The notes under the pieces were generated by a model that worked only from the letters and a program-made list of their open reading frames with translations, was not told the origin of the DNA and searched no databases. The translations under genes and the position numbers were made by a program. Positions 10,726-21,351 of a DNA stretch of 64,000 bases are shown piece by piece (positions within the stretch are counted from its first letter, which is position 1; every line of letters starts with the position of its first letter). Origin of the DNA: Allobosea sp. (GTDB lineage: Bacteria; Pseudomonadota; Alphaproteobacteria; Rhizobiales; Kaistiaceae); NCBI GenBank assembly GCA_017307955.1, contig JAFKFV010000009.1, positions 124,001-188,000 on the forward strand. The letters are read 5' to 3'.

Positions 10726-12819
10726 TTACTCCGCTGCCGCCGCGACCTGGCCGGCCGCGAGCGCCGAGCACTCCGCCATCACGGCCGAAGCACGGGCGAT
10801 CGGATTGGTCAGATAGAAATCCGCGACGATGCTGCCGAAGGTCACGGAGGGAAGCGAACCCGCCTTCGCGGCGAGCGCCGCCACATCCGCCAGCGCCGGC
10901 GGCTCGACATGGTCAGCCTTGGCGAGGTGCGGATAGGCCGCATAGAGCGCGCGACGGAGTTCTGCGAGCGAATCGAAGGGCAGCCGCTTGCCGAGCACCT
11001 CGGACAAGGCACGGAAGACGGCCCAGTCCTCGCGCGCATCGCCGGGGGGGAAAGCGGCACGGTTGGCGAACTGGACGCGTCCTTCCGTGTTCACATAGGT
11101 GCCCGACTTCTCGGTATAGGCGGCGGCAGGCAGGATGACATCGGCGCGGTGTGCGCCATTGTCGCCATGCGTGCCGACATAGACCACGAAGGCCGAGCCG
11201 AGCGCGTCGGTGTCGATCTCGTCGGCGCCGAGCAGGAACAGCACGTCGAGCGCGCCCTCCCCCGCCGCCTTGACCATGGCGCCGGTCGCGAGTCCGCTCT
11301 CGCCCGGCACGAAGCCGATATCGAGGCCGCCGACGCGCGACGCCGCCGTATGCAGGACCGCGAGGCCGTTCCAGCCTTCGTCGCGGCCGGGCGCCGAGGC
11401 GATCGACGCGGCGGCGGCAAGCACAGCGGCGCCGGCTTCGCTGGCCAGCGCCGACTGTCCGACGATGACGATCGGCCGCTTGGCATTGGCGAGCAGTTCG
11501 CCGAAGGCGCCCTTGCCCGCGGCGATGTCGGCCAGCGTCTCGGTGCCGGCGCCCAGATAGTCGTGCGGATAGGTCAGGTCGACCTGCTCGCCGATGACGC
11601 CAACCTTCATGCCGCCCGCGCGCCAGCGCTTGCGGATGCGCGCATTCAACACCGACGCCTCGCGGCGCGGATTGGCGCCGATGATGAGGATCGCATCGGC
11701 CTGCTCGATGCCGGCGATGGTCGGGTTGAAGACATAGCTCCCGCGGCCGGCGGCCGGATCGAGCGCGGCGCCGTCCTGGCGGATGTCGAGATTGGTCGAG
11801 CCGAGCGCGGCCATCAGACCCTTCAGCGCGAAGAGATCCTCGACCGAGGCGAGATCGCCGCCAATGGCGCCGATGCGCTTGCCGTCGACACCCTTCACCT
11901 TGGCCGCGATCGCCGCGAAGGCCTCGCTCCACGACGCCGGGCGCAGCTTGCCCGCGACGCGGACATAGGGACGATCGAGACGCTGGGTCCGGAGGCCGTC
12001 CCAGACGAAGCGCGTCTTGTCGGAGATCCACTCCTCATTCACCGCCTCGTTGAGGCGCGGCAGGATGCGCATCACCTCACGGCCGCGCACATCGACGCGG
12101 ATATTCGATCCGACCGCGTCCATGACGTCGATCGATTCCGTCTTCACGAGTTCCCACGGACGGGCGTGGAATGCATAGGGCTTCGAGGTCAGCGCACCGA
12201 CCGGGCAGAGGTCGATCACATTGCCCTGCAGCTCGGAGGTCAGCGCGCGCTCGAGATAGGTCGTGATCTCGGCATCCTCGCCGCGACCGATCAGGCCCAT
12301 CTCGGAGATGCCGGCGACTTCGGTCGTGAAGCGGACGCAGCGCGTGCAATGGATGCAGCGATTCATCGACGTCTTCACGAGCGGGCCGATATACTTGTCC
12401 TCGACGGCGCGCTTGTTCTCGGCGAAGCGGTTCTTGTCCACGCCATAGGCCATGGCCTGGTCCTGCAGGTCACACTCGCCGCCCTGATCGCAGATCGGGC
12501 AATCGAGCGGATGGTTGATCAGCAGGAACTCCATGACGCCCTCGCGGGCCTTCTTCACCATCGGCGACTTGGTGAACATGACCGGCGGCTCACCATTGGG
12601 GCCGGGCCGGAGGTCGCGGACATTCATCGCGCAGGACGCCTGCGGTTTGGGCGGGCCACCCTTCACCTCGACGAGGCACATGCGGCAATTGCCGGCGATC
12701 GACAGCCGTTCATGGAAGCAGAAGCGCGGCACCTCGGCGCCGGCCGCTTCCGCCGCCTGCAGAAGCGTGTAGTCCGGCGGGACGTCCACTTCGATGCCGT
12801 CAACGATGATCTTGGCCAT
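10726..12819 (-). CDS. nuoG: NADH-quinone oxidoreductase subunit G
   Basis: 697 aa peripheral-arm subunit of complex I. N-terminal [2Fe-2S] domain ([20 protein letters not shown]1b), then the His-Cys3 N5 motif ([18 protein letters not shown]), then [12 protein letters not shown] ligands, and a long C-terminal molybdopterin-oxidoreductase-like domain without catalytic role. Start at the ATG of [12 protein letters not shown]; a TTG codon just upstream is less likely. Lacks an extra N7 cysteine set, as usual for alphaproteobacterial and mitochondrial forms. Confidence 0.97.
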   Translation of the reverse strand: MAKIIVDGIEVDVPPDYTLLQAAEAAGAEVPRFCFHERLSIAGNCRMCLVEVKGGPPKPQASCAMNVRDLRPGPNGEPPVMFTKSPMVKKAREGVMEFLLINHPLDCPICDQGGECDLQDQAMAYGVDKNRFAENKRAVEDKYIGPLVKTSMNRCIHCTRCVRFTTEVAGISEMGLIGRGEDAEITTYLERALTSELQGNVIDLCPVGALTSKPYAFHARPWELVKTESIDVMDAVGSNIRVDVRGREVMRILPRLNEAVNEEWISDKTRFVWDGLRTQRLDRPYVRVAGKLRPASWSEAFAAIAAKVKGVDGKRIGAIGGDLASVEDLFALKGLMAALGSTNLDIRQDGAALDPAAGRGSYVFNPTIAGIEQADAILIIGANPRREASVLNARIRKRWRAGGMKVGVIGEQVDLTYPHDYLGAGTETLADIAAGKGAFGELLANAKRPIVIVGQSALASEAGAAVLAAAASIASAPGRDEGWNGLAVLHTAASRVGGLDIGFVPGESGLATGAMVKAAGEGALDVLFLLGADEIDTDALGSAFVVYVGTHGDNGAHRADVILPAAAYTEKSGTYVNTEGRVQFANRAAFPPGDAREDWAVFRALSEVLGKRLPFDSLAELRRALYAAYPHLAKADHVEPPALADVAALAAKAGSLPSVTFGSIVADFYLTNPIARASAVMAECSALAAGQVAAAAE

Positions 12820-12828
12820 CAACCGCTC

Positions 12829-13038
12829 TCACAAATGCGCATCGACGAGATCGAGACGCTTCTCGATCCGCTCAACACGGGCTTCCAGCCGGTCCATACG
12901 CCGGTGGACACCCACCAAACCTTCTTCGACCGCCGTCATGCGGATCTTCAGGTCCTGAACATCTTCCGTCAGCCGATCAACCTTCTCGTCGATCCGCCGC
13001 AGATAGCGAAGCACCAGGCTGTCCGGCTCCTCAGCCAT
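12829..13038 (-). CDS. Small predicted coiled-coil protein between nuoF and nuoG
   Basis: 69 aa, starting MAEEPDSLVLRYLRRIDEKV. The rest is a continuous amphipathic heptad-like pattern (VDRLTEDVQDLKIRM, MDRLEARVERIEKRLDLV), a predicted coiled coil with no signal peptide. Its ATG overlaps the stop of the preceding pentapeptide gene (ATGGCTGA) and it ends just before nuoG, so it is co-transcribed with complex I. Function unknown; an assembly or accessory role is only suggested by position. It could also be a tolerated passenger. Confidence 0.75.
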   Translation of the reverse strand: MAEEPDSLVLRYLRRIDEKVDRLTEDVQDLKIRMTAVEEGLVGVHRRMDRLEARVERIEKRLDLVDAHL

Positions 13039-13372
13039 TGGCAGCCTCCTTGGCCGCCTTGTAGGCGGCCAGCAGATCGGCGATCGGGACGCCGTCGACC
13101 GTGACGCCGTCGATCCGGCAGCCTTCGATCGAGACACCCATCAAGTTGGCCTTGGACAGCCGCGCCCCCGCCAGGTTCACGTCGGTGATGCGCGCGCCGG
13201 AGAGGTTCGCGTTCTCGACCGACAGCCCAGACAGGTTGACGTTGGTCGCCGTCCAGCCCGACATGTTCACGTCGTCGAACCGGGCGCCCGAGAAATTGAC
13301 GTCGACGAAGCTCGAGCCCGCAAGGGTCGACTTCTCGACATCCAGTTTCTCGATGGCGCCGCTCAGCTTCAT
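13031..13372 (-). CDS. Pentapeptide-repeat protein in the nuo operon
   Basis: 113 aa, almost entirely pentapeptide repeats of the A(N/D)LxX type: FVDVNFSGARFDDVNMSG, ATNVNLSGLSVENANLSG and ITDVNLAGARLSKANL. These should form a short right-handed quadrilateral beta-helix. No signal peptide or membrane segment. It starts 4 bp after the nuoF stop and overlaps the following coiled-coil gene by 8 bp, so translation is probably coupled. It has no known complex I role; function not assigned. Confidence 0.85.
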   Translation of the reverse strand: MKLSGAIEKLDVEKSTLAGSSFVDVNFSGARFDDVNMSGWTATNVNLSGLSVENANLSGARITDVNLAGARLSKANLMGVSIEGCRIDGVTVDGVPIADLLAAYKAAKEAANG

Positions 13373-13376
13373 CGCG

Positions 13377-14684
13377 CTACTCCGCCGCCTCCATCATCTC
13401 GCGCTCGATCGGCTTCGGATTGGCCGAGTAGAGGTCGATCCGCTCCTCGATGAGCGGGCGGAAATGACGGATTAGACCCTGGACCGGCCAGGCCGCCGCA
13501 TCACCAAGCGCGCAGATCGTGTGACCCTCGATCTGGGTCGTGACCTGCAGCAGCATGTCAATCTCGCGCTTCTCGGCCTCACCACGCGCCATGCGGGCGA
13601 GGACGCGGGCCATCCAGCCCGTGCCTTCGCGGCAGGGCGTGCACTGGCCGCAGCTCTCATGCTTGAAGAAAGACGAGATGCGGGCGATGGCGCGGACGAC
13701 ATCGGTCGACTTGTCCATGACCAGCACGCCGGCGGTGCCGAAGGACGACTTCACGGCGCGGGTGCCGTCGAAGTCCATGATCAGTTCTTCGCAGTCCTTG
13801 GCCGGAATGATCGGGCAGGACGCGCCGCCGGGAATGATGGCGAGCAGGTTGTCCCAGCCGCCGCGCACGCCGCCGCCATGCTTTTCGATCAGTTCCTTGA
13901 ACGGAATGCCCATCGCCTCTTCGACGATGCAGGGCGTGTTCACATGGCCCGAGATGCCGAACAGCTTGGTGCCGACATTGTTGGGACGGCCGATCGAGGC
14001 GAACCAGGCGGCGCCACGGCGCAGGATGGTCGGCGCGACGGCGATGCTCTCGACATTGTTGACGGTCGTCGGGCAGCCATAGAGGCCGACATTGGCCGGG
14101 AACGGCGGCTTCAGGCGCGGCTGGCCCTTCTTGCCCTCGAGGCTTTCGAGCAGGGCCGTCTCTTCGCCACAAATGTAGGCGCCAGCGCCATGGGCGACAT
14201 AGATGTCCATGTCCCAGCCATGGACGTTGTTCTTCCCGATGAGGCGCGCCTCATAGGCCTGATCGATCGCCGCCTGCAGGTGCTCGCGCTCGCGGATGAA
14301 CTCGCCGCGCACATAGATATAGGCGATATGCGCCCCCATCGCGAAGGACGCGATCAGCGCCCCCTCGACGAGATGATGCGGATCGTGGCGCAGGATCTCG
14401 CGATCCTTGCAGGTGCCCGGCTCCGACTCGTCGGCATTGATGACGAGGTAATGCGGGCGCCCGTCATTCACCTTCGGCATGAAAGACCATTTGAGGCCGG
14501 TCGAGAAACCGGCGCCGCCGCGGCCGCGCAGGCCCGAGGCCTTCATCTGGTCGATGATCCAGTCGCGGCCGGCCGTGAGGATGGTCTTGGTGCCGTCCCA
14601 GGAGCCGCGCTTCAGCGCGCCCTGCAGGCCCCAGTCCTCGGCGCCGTAGATATTGGTAAAGATGCGGTCCTTGTCAGCCAGCAT
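13377..14684 (-). CDS. nuoF: NADH-quinone oxidoreductase subunit F (FMN, NADH site)
   Basis: 435 aa subunit that oxidises NADH, holding FMN and the N3 [4Fe-4S] cluster. Visible: the NADH/FMN glycine-rich loop [16 protein letters not shown] near residue 52, [15 protein letters not shown], and the N3 cysteines in [12 protein letters not shown] plus a later Cys in [13 protein letters not shown]. Normal length and full motif set. Confidence 0.98.
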   Translation of the reverse strand: MLADKDRIFTNIYGAEDWGLQGALKRGSWDGTKTILTAGRDWIIDQMKASGLRGRGGAGFSTGLKWSFMPKVNDGRPHYLVINADESEPGTCKDREILRHDPHHLVEGALIASFAMGAHIAYIYVRGEFIREREHLQAAIDQAYEARLIGKNNVHGWDMDIYVAHGAGAYICGEETALLESLEGKKGQPRLKPPFPANVGLYGCPTTVNNVESIAVAPTILRRGAAWFASIGRPNNVGTKLFGISGHVNTPCIVEEAMGIPFKELIEKHGGGVRGGWDNLLAIIPGGASCPIIPAKDCEELIMDFDGTRAVKSSFGTAGVLVMDKSTDVVRAIARISSFFKHESCGQCTPCREGTGWMARVLARMARGEAEKREIDMLLQVTTQIEGHTICALGDAAAWPVQGLIRHFRPLIEERIDLYSANPKPIEREMMEAAE

Positions 14685-14693
14685 GGTCCGCCC

Positions 14694-15590
14694 TCACTTC
14701 TTCTCGCCCGACTCGGCGACCTGTTCCTTGCCCGCATCAGGGCGAACCGCCGGATCGGAAGCCGGCTGCGACTGGTCGACCTGGTTCGGAACCTTTTCCT
14801 TGTCCGCCTCGGCCTGCACCTTGACGGCGGGAGCGACCGGCTCCTTGGCCGGCGCCGGATCACCCGAAGGAGCAGCCGCGGCGGCAGCGGCCTCGGCCGC
14901 CTTCGCGGCTTCCGCGGCCTCGCGGGCGGCGATCGCATCACGGGCAGCGGCGAGACCGGCGCCCTGGCCGATCATCGAGCCGTCATAGAGCTCGGGGCTC
15001 GTCAGAACGCGGGCGCCGCCGATCGGCATCGAATTGAAGCGATCCGTCTGCGGACCGGGCTTCAGTGGGCGTCCCGCCTCGATATCGTCGATGATCTTGC
15101 CGAAGCTCTCGGCCGTCAGATCCTCGTAGGTGTCCGGCACGATCTGCACCATCGGCGCGTTCACGCAGGCGCCGAGGCACTCGACCTCTTCCCAGGAAAG
15201 ATCGCCATTGGCCGAAGGATGAAACGGCTCGGCATGGATGCGGCTGCGGCAGACCTTCAGCAGTTCGCCGGCGCCCGCAATCATGCAGGGCGTCGTGCCG
15301 CAGACCTGGATATGCGCCTTGCGGCCCACCGGGGCGAGCAGGAACATCGTATAGAAGGTCGCGACCTCGAGCACCCGGATATAGGGCATGTCGAGGAACT
15401 CGCCGACCCAGCGGATTGCCGGCTCGGAGACCCAGCCCTCCTGCTCCTGGATACGCCAGAGAATCTGGATCACGGCCGAGGCCTGGCGGCCGGCCGGGAA
15501 CTTCTCGACGGTCTTCTGTGCCCAGGCGAGATTCTCCGGCGTGAGGGCGAAGCTCTCGGGCTGCTCGGCTGCGAGACGACGGACGGACAT
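14694..15590 (-). CDS. nuoE: NADH-quinone oxidoreductase subunit E with Ala-rich tail
   Basis: 298 aa. Residues 1-205 form the thioredoxin-like [2Fe-2S] N1a subunit, with ligands C97, C102, C138 and C142 (CGTTPC and ECLGACVNAP). Residues about 210-298 form a long Ala/Glu/Lys/Pro-rich tail absent from the E. coli protein (about 166 aa) but of a kind seen in many alphaproteobacterial NuoE proteins. The tail looks disordered. The ATG overlaps the nuoD stop (TGATG). Confidence 0.96.
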   Translation of the reverse strand: MSVRRLAAEQPESFALTPENLAWAQKTVEKFPAGRQASAVIQILWRIQEQEGWVSEPAIRWVGEFLDMPYIRVLEVATFYTMFLLAPVGRKAHIQVCGTTPCMIAGAGELLKVCRSRIHAEPFHPSANGDLSWEEVECLGACVNAPMVQIVPDTYEDLTAESFGKIIDDIEAGRPLKPGPQTDRFNSMPIGGARVLTSPELYDGSMIGQGAGLAAARDAIAAREAAEAAKAAEAAAAAAAPSGDPAPAKEPVAPAVKVQAEADKEKVPNQVDQSQPASDPAVRPDAGKEQVAESGEKK

Positions 15591-16780
15591 CAGCGGTCAA
15601 CCTCTCCGAACACGATGTCGAGCGAACCGAGGATGGCGGAGACGTCGGCCAGCATGTGGCCGCGGCTCAGGAAGTCCATCGCCTGGAGATGCCCGAAGCC
15701 CGGCGCGCGAATCTTGCAGCGATAGGGCTTGTTGGTGCCGTCGGAGACGAGATAGACGCCGAATTCGCCCTTGGGCGCCTCGACGGCGGCGTAAACCTCG
15801 CCCTCCGGCACGTGATAGCCTTCGGTATAAAGCTTGAAATGGTGGATGAGCGCTTCCATCGAGCGCTTCATCTCGCCGCGCTTCGGCGGCACGACCTTGC
15901 CGTCCATCGACGACACCGGACCCGTCAGTTCCGGACCCGACAGCCGCTCGACGCACTGCTTCATGATCCGGATCGACTGGCGCATCTCCTCGATGCGGAT
16001 CAGGAAGCGGTCGTAGCAGTCGCCGTGACGCGCGACCGGAATGTCGAAGGCGAGCTCGGAATAGCACTCGTAAGGCTGCGAACGGCGCAGGTCCCAGGCG
16101 GCGCCGGCGCTGCGCACCATCACGCCCGAGAAGCCCCACTTCCACGCATCCTCGAGCGTCACCTTGCCGATATCGACATTGCGCTGCTTGAAGATCGGAT
16201 TTCCGGTCACGAGCGCGTCGAGATCGGCGAGCGCATCGAGGAACGGATCACAGAAGGCGCCGATATCGTCGACCAGCTTCTGCGGGATGTCCTGGTGGAC
16301 GCCGCCCGGCCGGATATAGGCCGCATGCATGCGCGAGCCGGAGGCGCGCTCGTAGAAGATCATCAGCTTCTCACGCTCTTCGAAGCCCCAGAGGGGCGGC
16401 GTGAGCGCGCCGACGTCGAGCGCCCAGGTGGTGACGTTGAGGAGATGCGACAGCAGACGGCCGATTTCCGAATAGAGCACGCGGATCAGCTGGCCGCGCT
16501 TCGGCACCTCGACGCCGAGGAGCTTCTCGACCGCGAGCGCGAAGGCATGCTCCTGATTCATCGGCGCGACATAGTCCAGCCGATCGAAATAGGGCACGGC
16601 CTGGAGATAGGTCTTCGCCTCGATCAGCTTCTCGGTGCCGCGATGCAAGAGGCCGATATGCGGATCGACGCGATCGACCACCTCACCGTCCAGCTCGACG
16701 ACGAGGCGCAAAACGCCATGCGCGGCAGGATGCTGCGGGCCGAAATTGATATTGAAGGTGCGGACCTGGGCTTCGGTCAT
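15590..16780 (-). CDS. nuoD: NADH-quinone oxidoreductase subunit D
   Basis: 396 aa, the 49-kDa-type subunit lining the quinone site. Conserved: [20 protein letters not shown] at the N-terminus, [26 protein letters not shown], and a C-terminal region ending DIVFGEVDR. Separate from nuoC, so there is no nuoCD fusion, as usual in alphaproteobacteria. Confidence 0.97.
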   Translation of the reverse strand: MTEAQVRTFNINFGPQHPAAHGVLRLVVELDGEVVDRVDPHIGLLHRGTEKLIEAKTYLQAVPYFDRLDYVAPMNQEHAFALAVEKLLGVEVPKRGQLIRVLYSEIGRLLSHLLNVTTWALDVGALTPPLWGFEEREKLMIFYERASGSRMHAAYIRPGGVHQDIPQKLVDDIGAFCDPFLDALADLDALVTGNPIFKQRNVDIGKVTLEDAWKWGFSGVMVRSAGAAWDLRRSQPYECYSELAFDIPVARHGDCYDRFLIRIEEMRQSIRIMKQCVERLSGPELTGPVSSMDGKVVPPKRGEMKRSMEALIHHFKLYTEGYHVPEGEVYAAVEAPKGEFGVYLVSDGTNKPYRCKIRAPGFGHLQAMDFLSRGHMLADVSAILGSLDIVFGEVDR

Positions 16781-16791
16781 CGGGGCTCGCC

Positions 16792-17403
16792 TCAGCTCGC
16801 CTTCTGGGGGGCCTTCTCGTCACCGGGCAGCACGTAATCCGTGCCTTCCCAGGGCGAGAGGAAATCGAAATCGCGGAATTCCTGCGTGAGGCGCACCGGC
16901 TCGTAGACGACGCGCTTCTGCTCGTCGTCGTAGCGGACCTCGACATAGCCGGTCAGCGGGAAGTCCTTCCTGAGCGGATGACCCTCGAAGCCGTAATCCG
17001 TCAGCAGCCGGCGGAGGTCCGGATGCCCGACGAACAGGATGCCATAAAGGTCGTAGGCCTCGCGCTCGAACCAGTTGGCGCCTGGAAGCACCGGCGTGAT
17101 CGAGGGGACCGGCGACATCTCGTCGGTCTCGACCTTGAGGCGGACGCGCAGGTTCCGCGAGGGCGACAGGAGGTGATAGACGACGTCGAAGCGTTGCTCG
17201 CGCTCCGGATAATCGGCGCCGCAGACATCGATGATCGAGACGAAGCCGGCCTTCGGATCGGCCGCGAGCTTCGCCACCACGGTCGCGATCTCGGCGCGCG
17301 CCACCGCCACCGTCAGCTCGCCATAAGCAAGCCGCCAGCCGAGAACGGCGTCGCCGCAGCTCTCCGCGATATGCGCACCCAGCTCGTTCAGCGTCTCGTC
17401 CAT
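16792..17403 (-). CDS. nuoC: NADH-quinone oxidoreductase subunit C
   Basis: 203 aa, the 30-kDa-type peripheral-arm subunit. The signature ERE(A/V)YDLYGI is seen as [20 protein letters not shown], followed by [20 protein letters not shown]. The ATG at 17403 (MDETLNELG) is chosen; in-frame codons further upstream run into nuoB. It ends with a short basic tail. Confidence 0.96.
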   Translation of the reverse strand: MDETLNELGAHIAESCGDAVLGWRLAYGELTVAVARAEIATVVAKLAADPKAGFVSIIDVCGADYPEREQRFDVVYHLLSPSRNLRVRLKVETDEMSPVPSITPVLPGANWFEREAYDLYGILFVGHPDLRRLLTDYGFEGHPLRKDFPLTGYVEVRYDDEQKRVVYEPVRLTQEFRDFDFLSPWEGTDYVLPGDEKAPQKAS

Positions 17404-17410
17404 TGTCGCC

Positions 17411-18007
17411 TCAGCGCTCGATCGTTCCGGTGCGGCGGATCTTCTTCTGCAGGAGCAGAACGCCGTAGAGCAGCGCCTCCGCCGTGGGCGGGCAGCCGGG
17501 GACATAGATGTCGACCGGCACGACGCGATCACAGCCGCGCACGACCGCATAGGAATAGTGGTAGTAGCCGCCGCCATTGGCGCAGGAGCCCATCGAGATG
17601 ACGTAGCGCGGCTCCGGCATCTGGTCATAGACCTTGCGGAGGGCGGGGGCCATCTTGTTGGTCAGCGTGCCGGCGACGATCATCACGTCGGACTGGCGCG
17701 GCGAGGCGCGCGGCGCGAAGCCGAAGCGCTCCACGTCGTAGCGCGGCATCGAGACCTGCATCATCTCGACCGCGCAGCAGGCGAGACCGAAGGTCATCCA
17801 CATCAGCGAACCGGTGCGGGCCCAGGTGATGAGGTCGTCGGCGGCCGCGACGAAGAAGCCCTTGTCGGCCAGTTCGCCGTTCACTTCCATGAAGAACTTG
17901 TCGTCATGGCCGAGGGGCCGGCCGGAGGCATCGACGAGGCCACGCGGCCGCTCGGCGACGAGCGGCCCGCGAGCCGGGGCCGCCGCGGGGGTCGGGGTCA
18001 ATCCCAT
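17411..18007 (-). CDS. nuoB: NADH-quinone oxidoreductase subunit B
   Basis: 198 aa subunit carrying the terminal [4Fe-4S] cluster N2. Cluster-binding regions: [20 protein letters not shown] (tandem Cys), [10 protein letters not shown] and [14 protein letters not shown]. The start ATG at 18007 ([15 protein letters not shown]) overlaps nuoA by 10 bp. The first 25 residues are Pro/Ala-rich and not conserved. Confidence 0.97.
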   Translation of the reverse strand: MGLTPTPAAAPARGPLVAERPRGLVDASGRPLGHDDKFFMEVNGELADKGFFVAAADDLITWARTGSLMWMTFGLACCAVEMMQVSMPRYDVERFGFAPRASPRQSDVMIVAGTLTNKMAPALRKVYDQMPEPRYVISMGSCANGGGYYHYSYAVVRGCDRVVPVDIYVPGCPPTAEALLYGVLLLQKKIRRTGTIER

Positions 18008-18363
18008 TCGAGCGCTCCCTTCTTCCATTCGTAGATAAAGCCGATCGTGAGCACCGCGAGGAAGATCATCATCGACCAGAAGCCGAACCAGCCGATCGCG
18101 CCGAACGTTACCGCCCAGGGGAACAGGAACGCCACTTCGAGATCGAAGATGATGAACAGGATCGCCACGAGGTAGAAGCGCACGTCGAACTTCATGCGGG
18201 CGTCGTCGAAGGCATTGAAGCCGCACTCATAGGCCGACAGCTTCTCCGGATCCGGATTGCGATAGGCCACGAGGAAGGGCGACAGGAGCAGCGCGAGACC
18301 GATAACGAGCGCTATGCCGAGAAAGACGACAATCGGCAGATATTCGCGCAAGAGAGCATCCAT
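17998..18363 (-). CDS. nuoA: NADH-quinone oxidoreductase subunit A
   Basis: 121 aa, three membrane helices. Conserved loop [17 protein letters not shown] and then [20 protein letters not shown] are diagnostic. First gene of the complex I operon. Confidence 0.97.
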   Translation of the reverse strand: MDALLREYLPIVVFLGIALVIGLALLLSPFLVAYRNPDPEKLSAYECGFNAFDDARMKFDVRFYLVAILFIIFDLEVAFLFPWAVTFGAIGWFGFWSMMIFLAVLTIGFIYEWKKGALEWD

Positions 18364-18768
18364 GATCCGCTCCGACCTTCAACCGGCCTGGGCGGCCGGT
18401 GTGCGACGCAACAAGGCGTCAACCGCTTCACTCTGCTGTCTTATCCGGCCATCCGAATGAGGCCGGAACCGATTTCGCCGAGGTCCGAAAACAACAAGCG
18501 AGCCTTAGCGGAGGCCGTCCGGTGTGGCAAGCCCCGCGCCATGGCCGGCCGCCACATGGGTGGCCGCAACCCGGCGTCATCTTGGCGGAATTTCGCCTGT
18601 CGTTGAATTGGAACGATGAAAAAAGCCGGCGCGCGGCGAAATGTCCCGCGCTTCCGGGAGGCGGCTCGCGGCCGTCTCCGGCATCGCGGCGTGGCGATGC
18701 CGACTCGTCTCTCGCCCTTTTCGAAGTTGCCGCCGTCTGGTCTTCTTTCTCCGCCAACGGAGATGCCC
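18364..18768. other. Intergenic region between divergent nuoA and FUSC-type gene
   Basis: About 400 bp without a convincing gene. In-frame codons upstream of 18769 in the FUSC frame are Arg/Pro-rich and have no ribosome binding site, so I treat them as non-coding. Apart from the candidate nuo promoter I see no clear repeat or operator. Confidence 0.6.
18503..18531 (-). promoter_or_regulatory. Candidate housekeeping promoter of the nuo operon
   Basis: On the minus strand CTTGCC, 17 bp, then CTAAGG, resembling the alphaproteobacterial CTTGAC-N17-CTATAT pattern imperfectly. It would place transcription start about 130 bp before nuoA. Seen by eye; the match is moderate. Confidence 0.3.
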
Positions 18769-19845
18769 ATGACCGGCCCACCCCATGTCGTGTCGACGCC
18801 CCGCCGCGTCAAGATGCGCGAGCGCCTCGGCGACTGGCTGGCCGTCAATCGCGTGACGCTGAAGCGCTCGATCCGCTTCACGGTCACCGTGATGGCGCCG
18901 ATCGTGGTCACCCTCTTCACCGGGCCGCAGACCTGGCTCGTCTATGCGATGGTCTCGGCGATCGTCGCCTTCGCGGGCGATGCCGGGGGCCCCGCCCTGC
19001 AGCGTGCTGGCTGGATGGCAACCGGCCCGCTGGCGCTTGCCGTGGGCCTCGCGCTCGGCGCTGCCGCCACGGGCCATCTCCCTGCGGTGTTCGCTCTCTC
19101 GATGGGCGCCGGCCTCGCCTATGGGCTTGTCGAGACGGCCCATCCCCATCTTCTGCTCGCGACCCGGTTCTTCGCCTTCGGTATCGTTCTCGCCGGTCTC
19201 GTCAGCGCGCCGGTCCCGGTCGACTTCGCGGCGATCGCCATCATGTTCGTCCTGTCCTGGCTGATCTCGCTGGCGAGCGACCTCCTGGACGGGCGGCAGA
19301 CGGCGCTTTCGGTGCCTCCTGCCGCCTCGATCGGCCTCAGCCTGCGCGGGTCGCTCGGCCCGCGCATCGCCTTCGCGATCGCCGTTTCGCTGTCGATCGG
19401 CGCGGCCCTCACGGCGGCTGTTATGGTCGGCTCGCTGCGACCGTCCTGGACCTGCCTCACGGTCCTGCTGGTCATGCGGTCCGAGGTGCTGGGCAGCCTG
19501 CGCCTCGCCGGGGCGCGCGTTCTCGGCACGCTCGGCGGCGTCGTCGCGGCCGTCGCCGTCGCTCATGTCGGCAGCCACCGCCTGACGCTGATCGCCATGG
19601 CGCTCGCCGCCTTCGTGCGCTGGCCGGCCGAGCAGTTCCACAACGCGCTCGGCGTGTTCTGCCTGACGCTGTTCGTCCTGCTGATGGTCGAGCTCGTCAC
19701 GCCCGACAGCCACACGGCCGCGCTGCTGCTGCACGAGCGGCTGACCGACACCATGATCGGCGCCCTCGCCGCGGTGATCGGACTGGCGGCATTCAGGCTG
19801 GTGCAGATCGCGCGGGGCGATCAAGACAGCGACCAGAAGGTCTAG
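18769..19845 (+). CDS. FUSC family inner-membrane transporter-like protein
   Basis: 358 aa with about ten hydrophobic segments, as expected for the aromatic-acid exporter/fusaric acid resistance (FUSC) superfamily. The C-terminal half shows the FUSC-like pattern: RLAGARVLGTLGGVVAAVAV, then HNALGVFCLTLFVLLMVEL and LLHERLTDTMIGALAAVIGL. The protein is half the length of full FUSC pumps. Start chosen at 18769 (MTGPPHVV) because GGAG at 18759 gives a 6-nt spacing, whereas ATG 18763 would have one. Substrate unknown. Confidence 0.75.
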   Translation: MTGPPHVVSTPRRVKMRERLGDWLAVNRVTLKRSIRFTVTVMAPIVVTLFTGPQTWLVYAMVSAIVAFAGDAGGPALQRAGWMATGPLALAVGLALGAAATGHLPAVFALSMGAGLAYGLVETAHPHLLLATRFFAFGIVLAGLVSAPVPVDFAAIAIMFVLSWLISLASDLLDGRQTALSVPPAASIGLSLRGSLGPRIAFAIAVSLSIGAALTAAVMVGSLRPSWTCLTVLLVMRSEVLGSLRLAGARVLGTLGGVVAAVAVAHVGSHRLTLIAMALAAFVRWPAEQFHNALGVFCLTLFVLLMVELVTPDSHTAALLLHERLTDTMIGALAAVIGLAAFRLVQIARGDQDSDQKV

Positions 19846-19856
19846 CAGGGAGAAAA

Positions 19857-19933
<77 letters not shown>

Positions 19934-20124
19934 GCTGGGGTCCCTCTTGCGAGGGCCGAAGCGGCGTCGCCGCGTCGTGTGGGCGGTGAAGTACGGCACC
20001 GTTTCGGCCAAGTCAAGCGGCGGGCAGACCAACTGTGGATAAGCCGGAGGCCAGCCGGCTCAGCAAGGCATCGCTTGCCGTCCTGCTTGACGGCTGGAGG
20101 GGGGCATCGCCTAACTGGCGTGCA

Positions 20125-21339
20125 ATGACCCTCCTCACACCCGCCGAATTTGCCGAACGCGCCGGCTGCACCGAAGCGCAGCTTTCGGCGCTGCGCGACC
20201 TCGGCATTCTGGGCGGCGATGGCAGCGTCCATGATGTCGCCGAGGTGAATCGGGTCCGCCTGGCTCTGTCGCTCGAAGCGGCTGGGATCCCCCTCCCCAG
20301 TCTTGCCGCGGCGATCCGCTCCGGCCTCCTCTCGCTCGATTTCACCGGCCAACTGATGTTCGAGCCGGTCGCACTGACCGCCATCGCGACCGAGGACGGC
20401 ATTGCCGCCCTCAAGCTGCCGACCGATGTGGTGCGCCGCATGCGGAGCGCGATGGGCCTTTCAGAGCTGGAGCCGGGTGCGCCGCTCCGCGAGGACGACC
20501 GCGAACTCCTGCAACTGATCGCCGCGGCGCGCGGCGCCGGCCTCTCCGATGACAGCCTGGCGCGGGTGCTGCGCGTGTTCGGGCAAGCCACCCGCCGCAC
20601 CGTCGAGGCGATGCGCGATCTCTTCCGCAGCCAGGTCGAGGAGCCGATGCTGGCCGCCGGCGCCAGCAGCGGCGCAATGCTGGCGACGACAGCGGCGCTG
20701 CGGCTGCAATTGCAGCGCCTCGGCTTCCGCGCCTTGCACCTCCTGCAGCGGCGCATGCTGGAGGATGCCGTGTTCGACAATGTCGCGACACGAATCCAGG
20801 AAGCGCTGCCGGCGCGGTCCGACAGCACTGCGGAGACCGCACCGGGTTTCACGGTCGTGTTCGCCGATCTCTCCGGCTACACGATGCTGACCCACAGGGT
20901 CGGCGACGCCGAGGCGGCGGAACAGGCGGCGGCCTTCGAGGCCATCGGCTATGAGACGGCGGTGATCGCCGGCGGCCGCTTCATCAAGTCGCTGGGAGAC
21001 GGAATCCTGCTGCAGTTCGGCGACGCCGCGACGGCGCTCGATACCAGTTTCCGCCTGCGCGATTATGCAAAGATGCTCGCCCTGCCGCCGCTGAGGATCG
21101 GCCTCGCGACGGGATCGGTCGTGCCGCGCGATGGCGACATCTTCGGCAGCACCGTCAACCTCGCCGCGCGGGCCGCGGCCGAGGCGGTCGCCGAAGAGGT
21201 ACTGGCCTGCGATGCCACCGTCGGGCAAATGCCTGCGGTCAGGCTCGCATCCTATCGCTTCACGGCGCGCCAGCCGGCGGCGCTCAAGGGCTTCCCGGCG
21301 CCGACGACGCTCTATGCGGTGAGCCGCGCGGTCCCATAG
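20125..21339 (+). CDS. Class III adenylate/guanylate cyclase with N-terminal regulatory domain
   Basis: About 404 aa. The C-terminal cyclase domain (from about residue 240) shows FADLSGYTMLTHRVGD with the first metal Asp, FIKSLGDGILLQF with the substrate Lys and second Asp, and IFGSTVNLAARA with the transition-state Asn/Arg. Upstream is a helical region beginning LLTPAEFAERAGCTEAQL, a MerR-like winged-helix motif also seen in pH-sensing cyclases of the Mycobacterium Rv1264 type, then a linker. No membrane segment. ATG 20125 is preferred to GTG 20035, which adds a non-conserved leader. It should make cAMP (or cGMP); the stimulus is unknown. Confidence 0.85.
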   Translation: MTLLTPAEFAERAGCTEAQLSALRDLGILGGDGSVHDVAEVNRVRLALSLEAAGIPLPSLAAAIRSGLLSLDFTGQLMFEPVALTAIATEDGIAALKLPTDVVRRMRSAMGLSELEPGAPLREDDRELLQLIAAARGAGLSDDSLARVLRVFGQATRRTVEAMRDLFRSQVEEPMLAAGASSGAMLATTAALRLQLQRLGFRALHLLQRRMLEDAVFDNVATRIQEALPARSDSTAETAPGFTVVFADLSGYTMLTHRVGDAEAAEQAAAFEAIGYETAVIAGGRFIKSLGDGILLQFGDAATALDTSFRLRDYAKMLALPPLRIGLATGSVVPRDGDIFGSTVNLAARAAAEAVAEEVLACDATVGQMPAVRLASYRFTARQPAALKGFPAPTTLYAVSRAVP

Positions 21340-21351
21340 AGAAGCGGGAAA

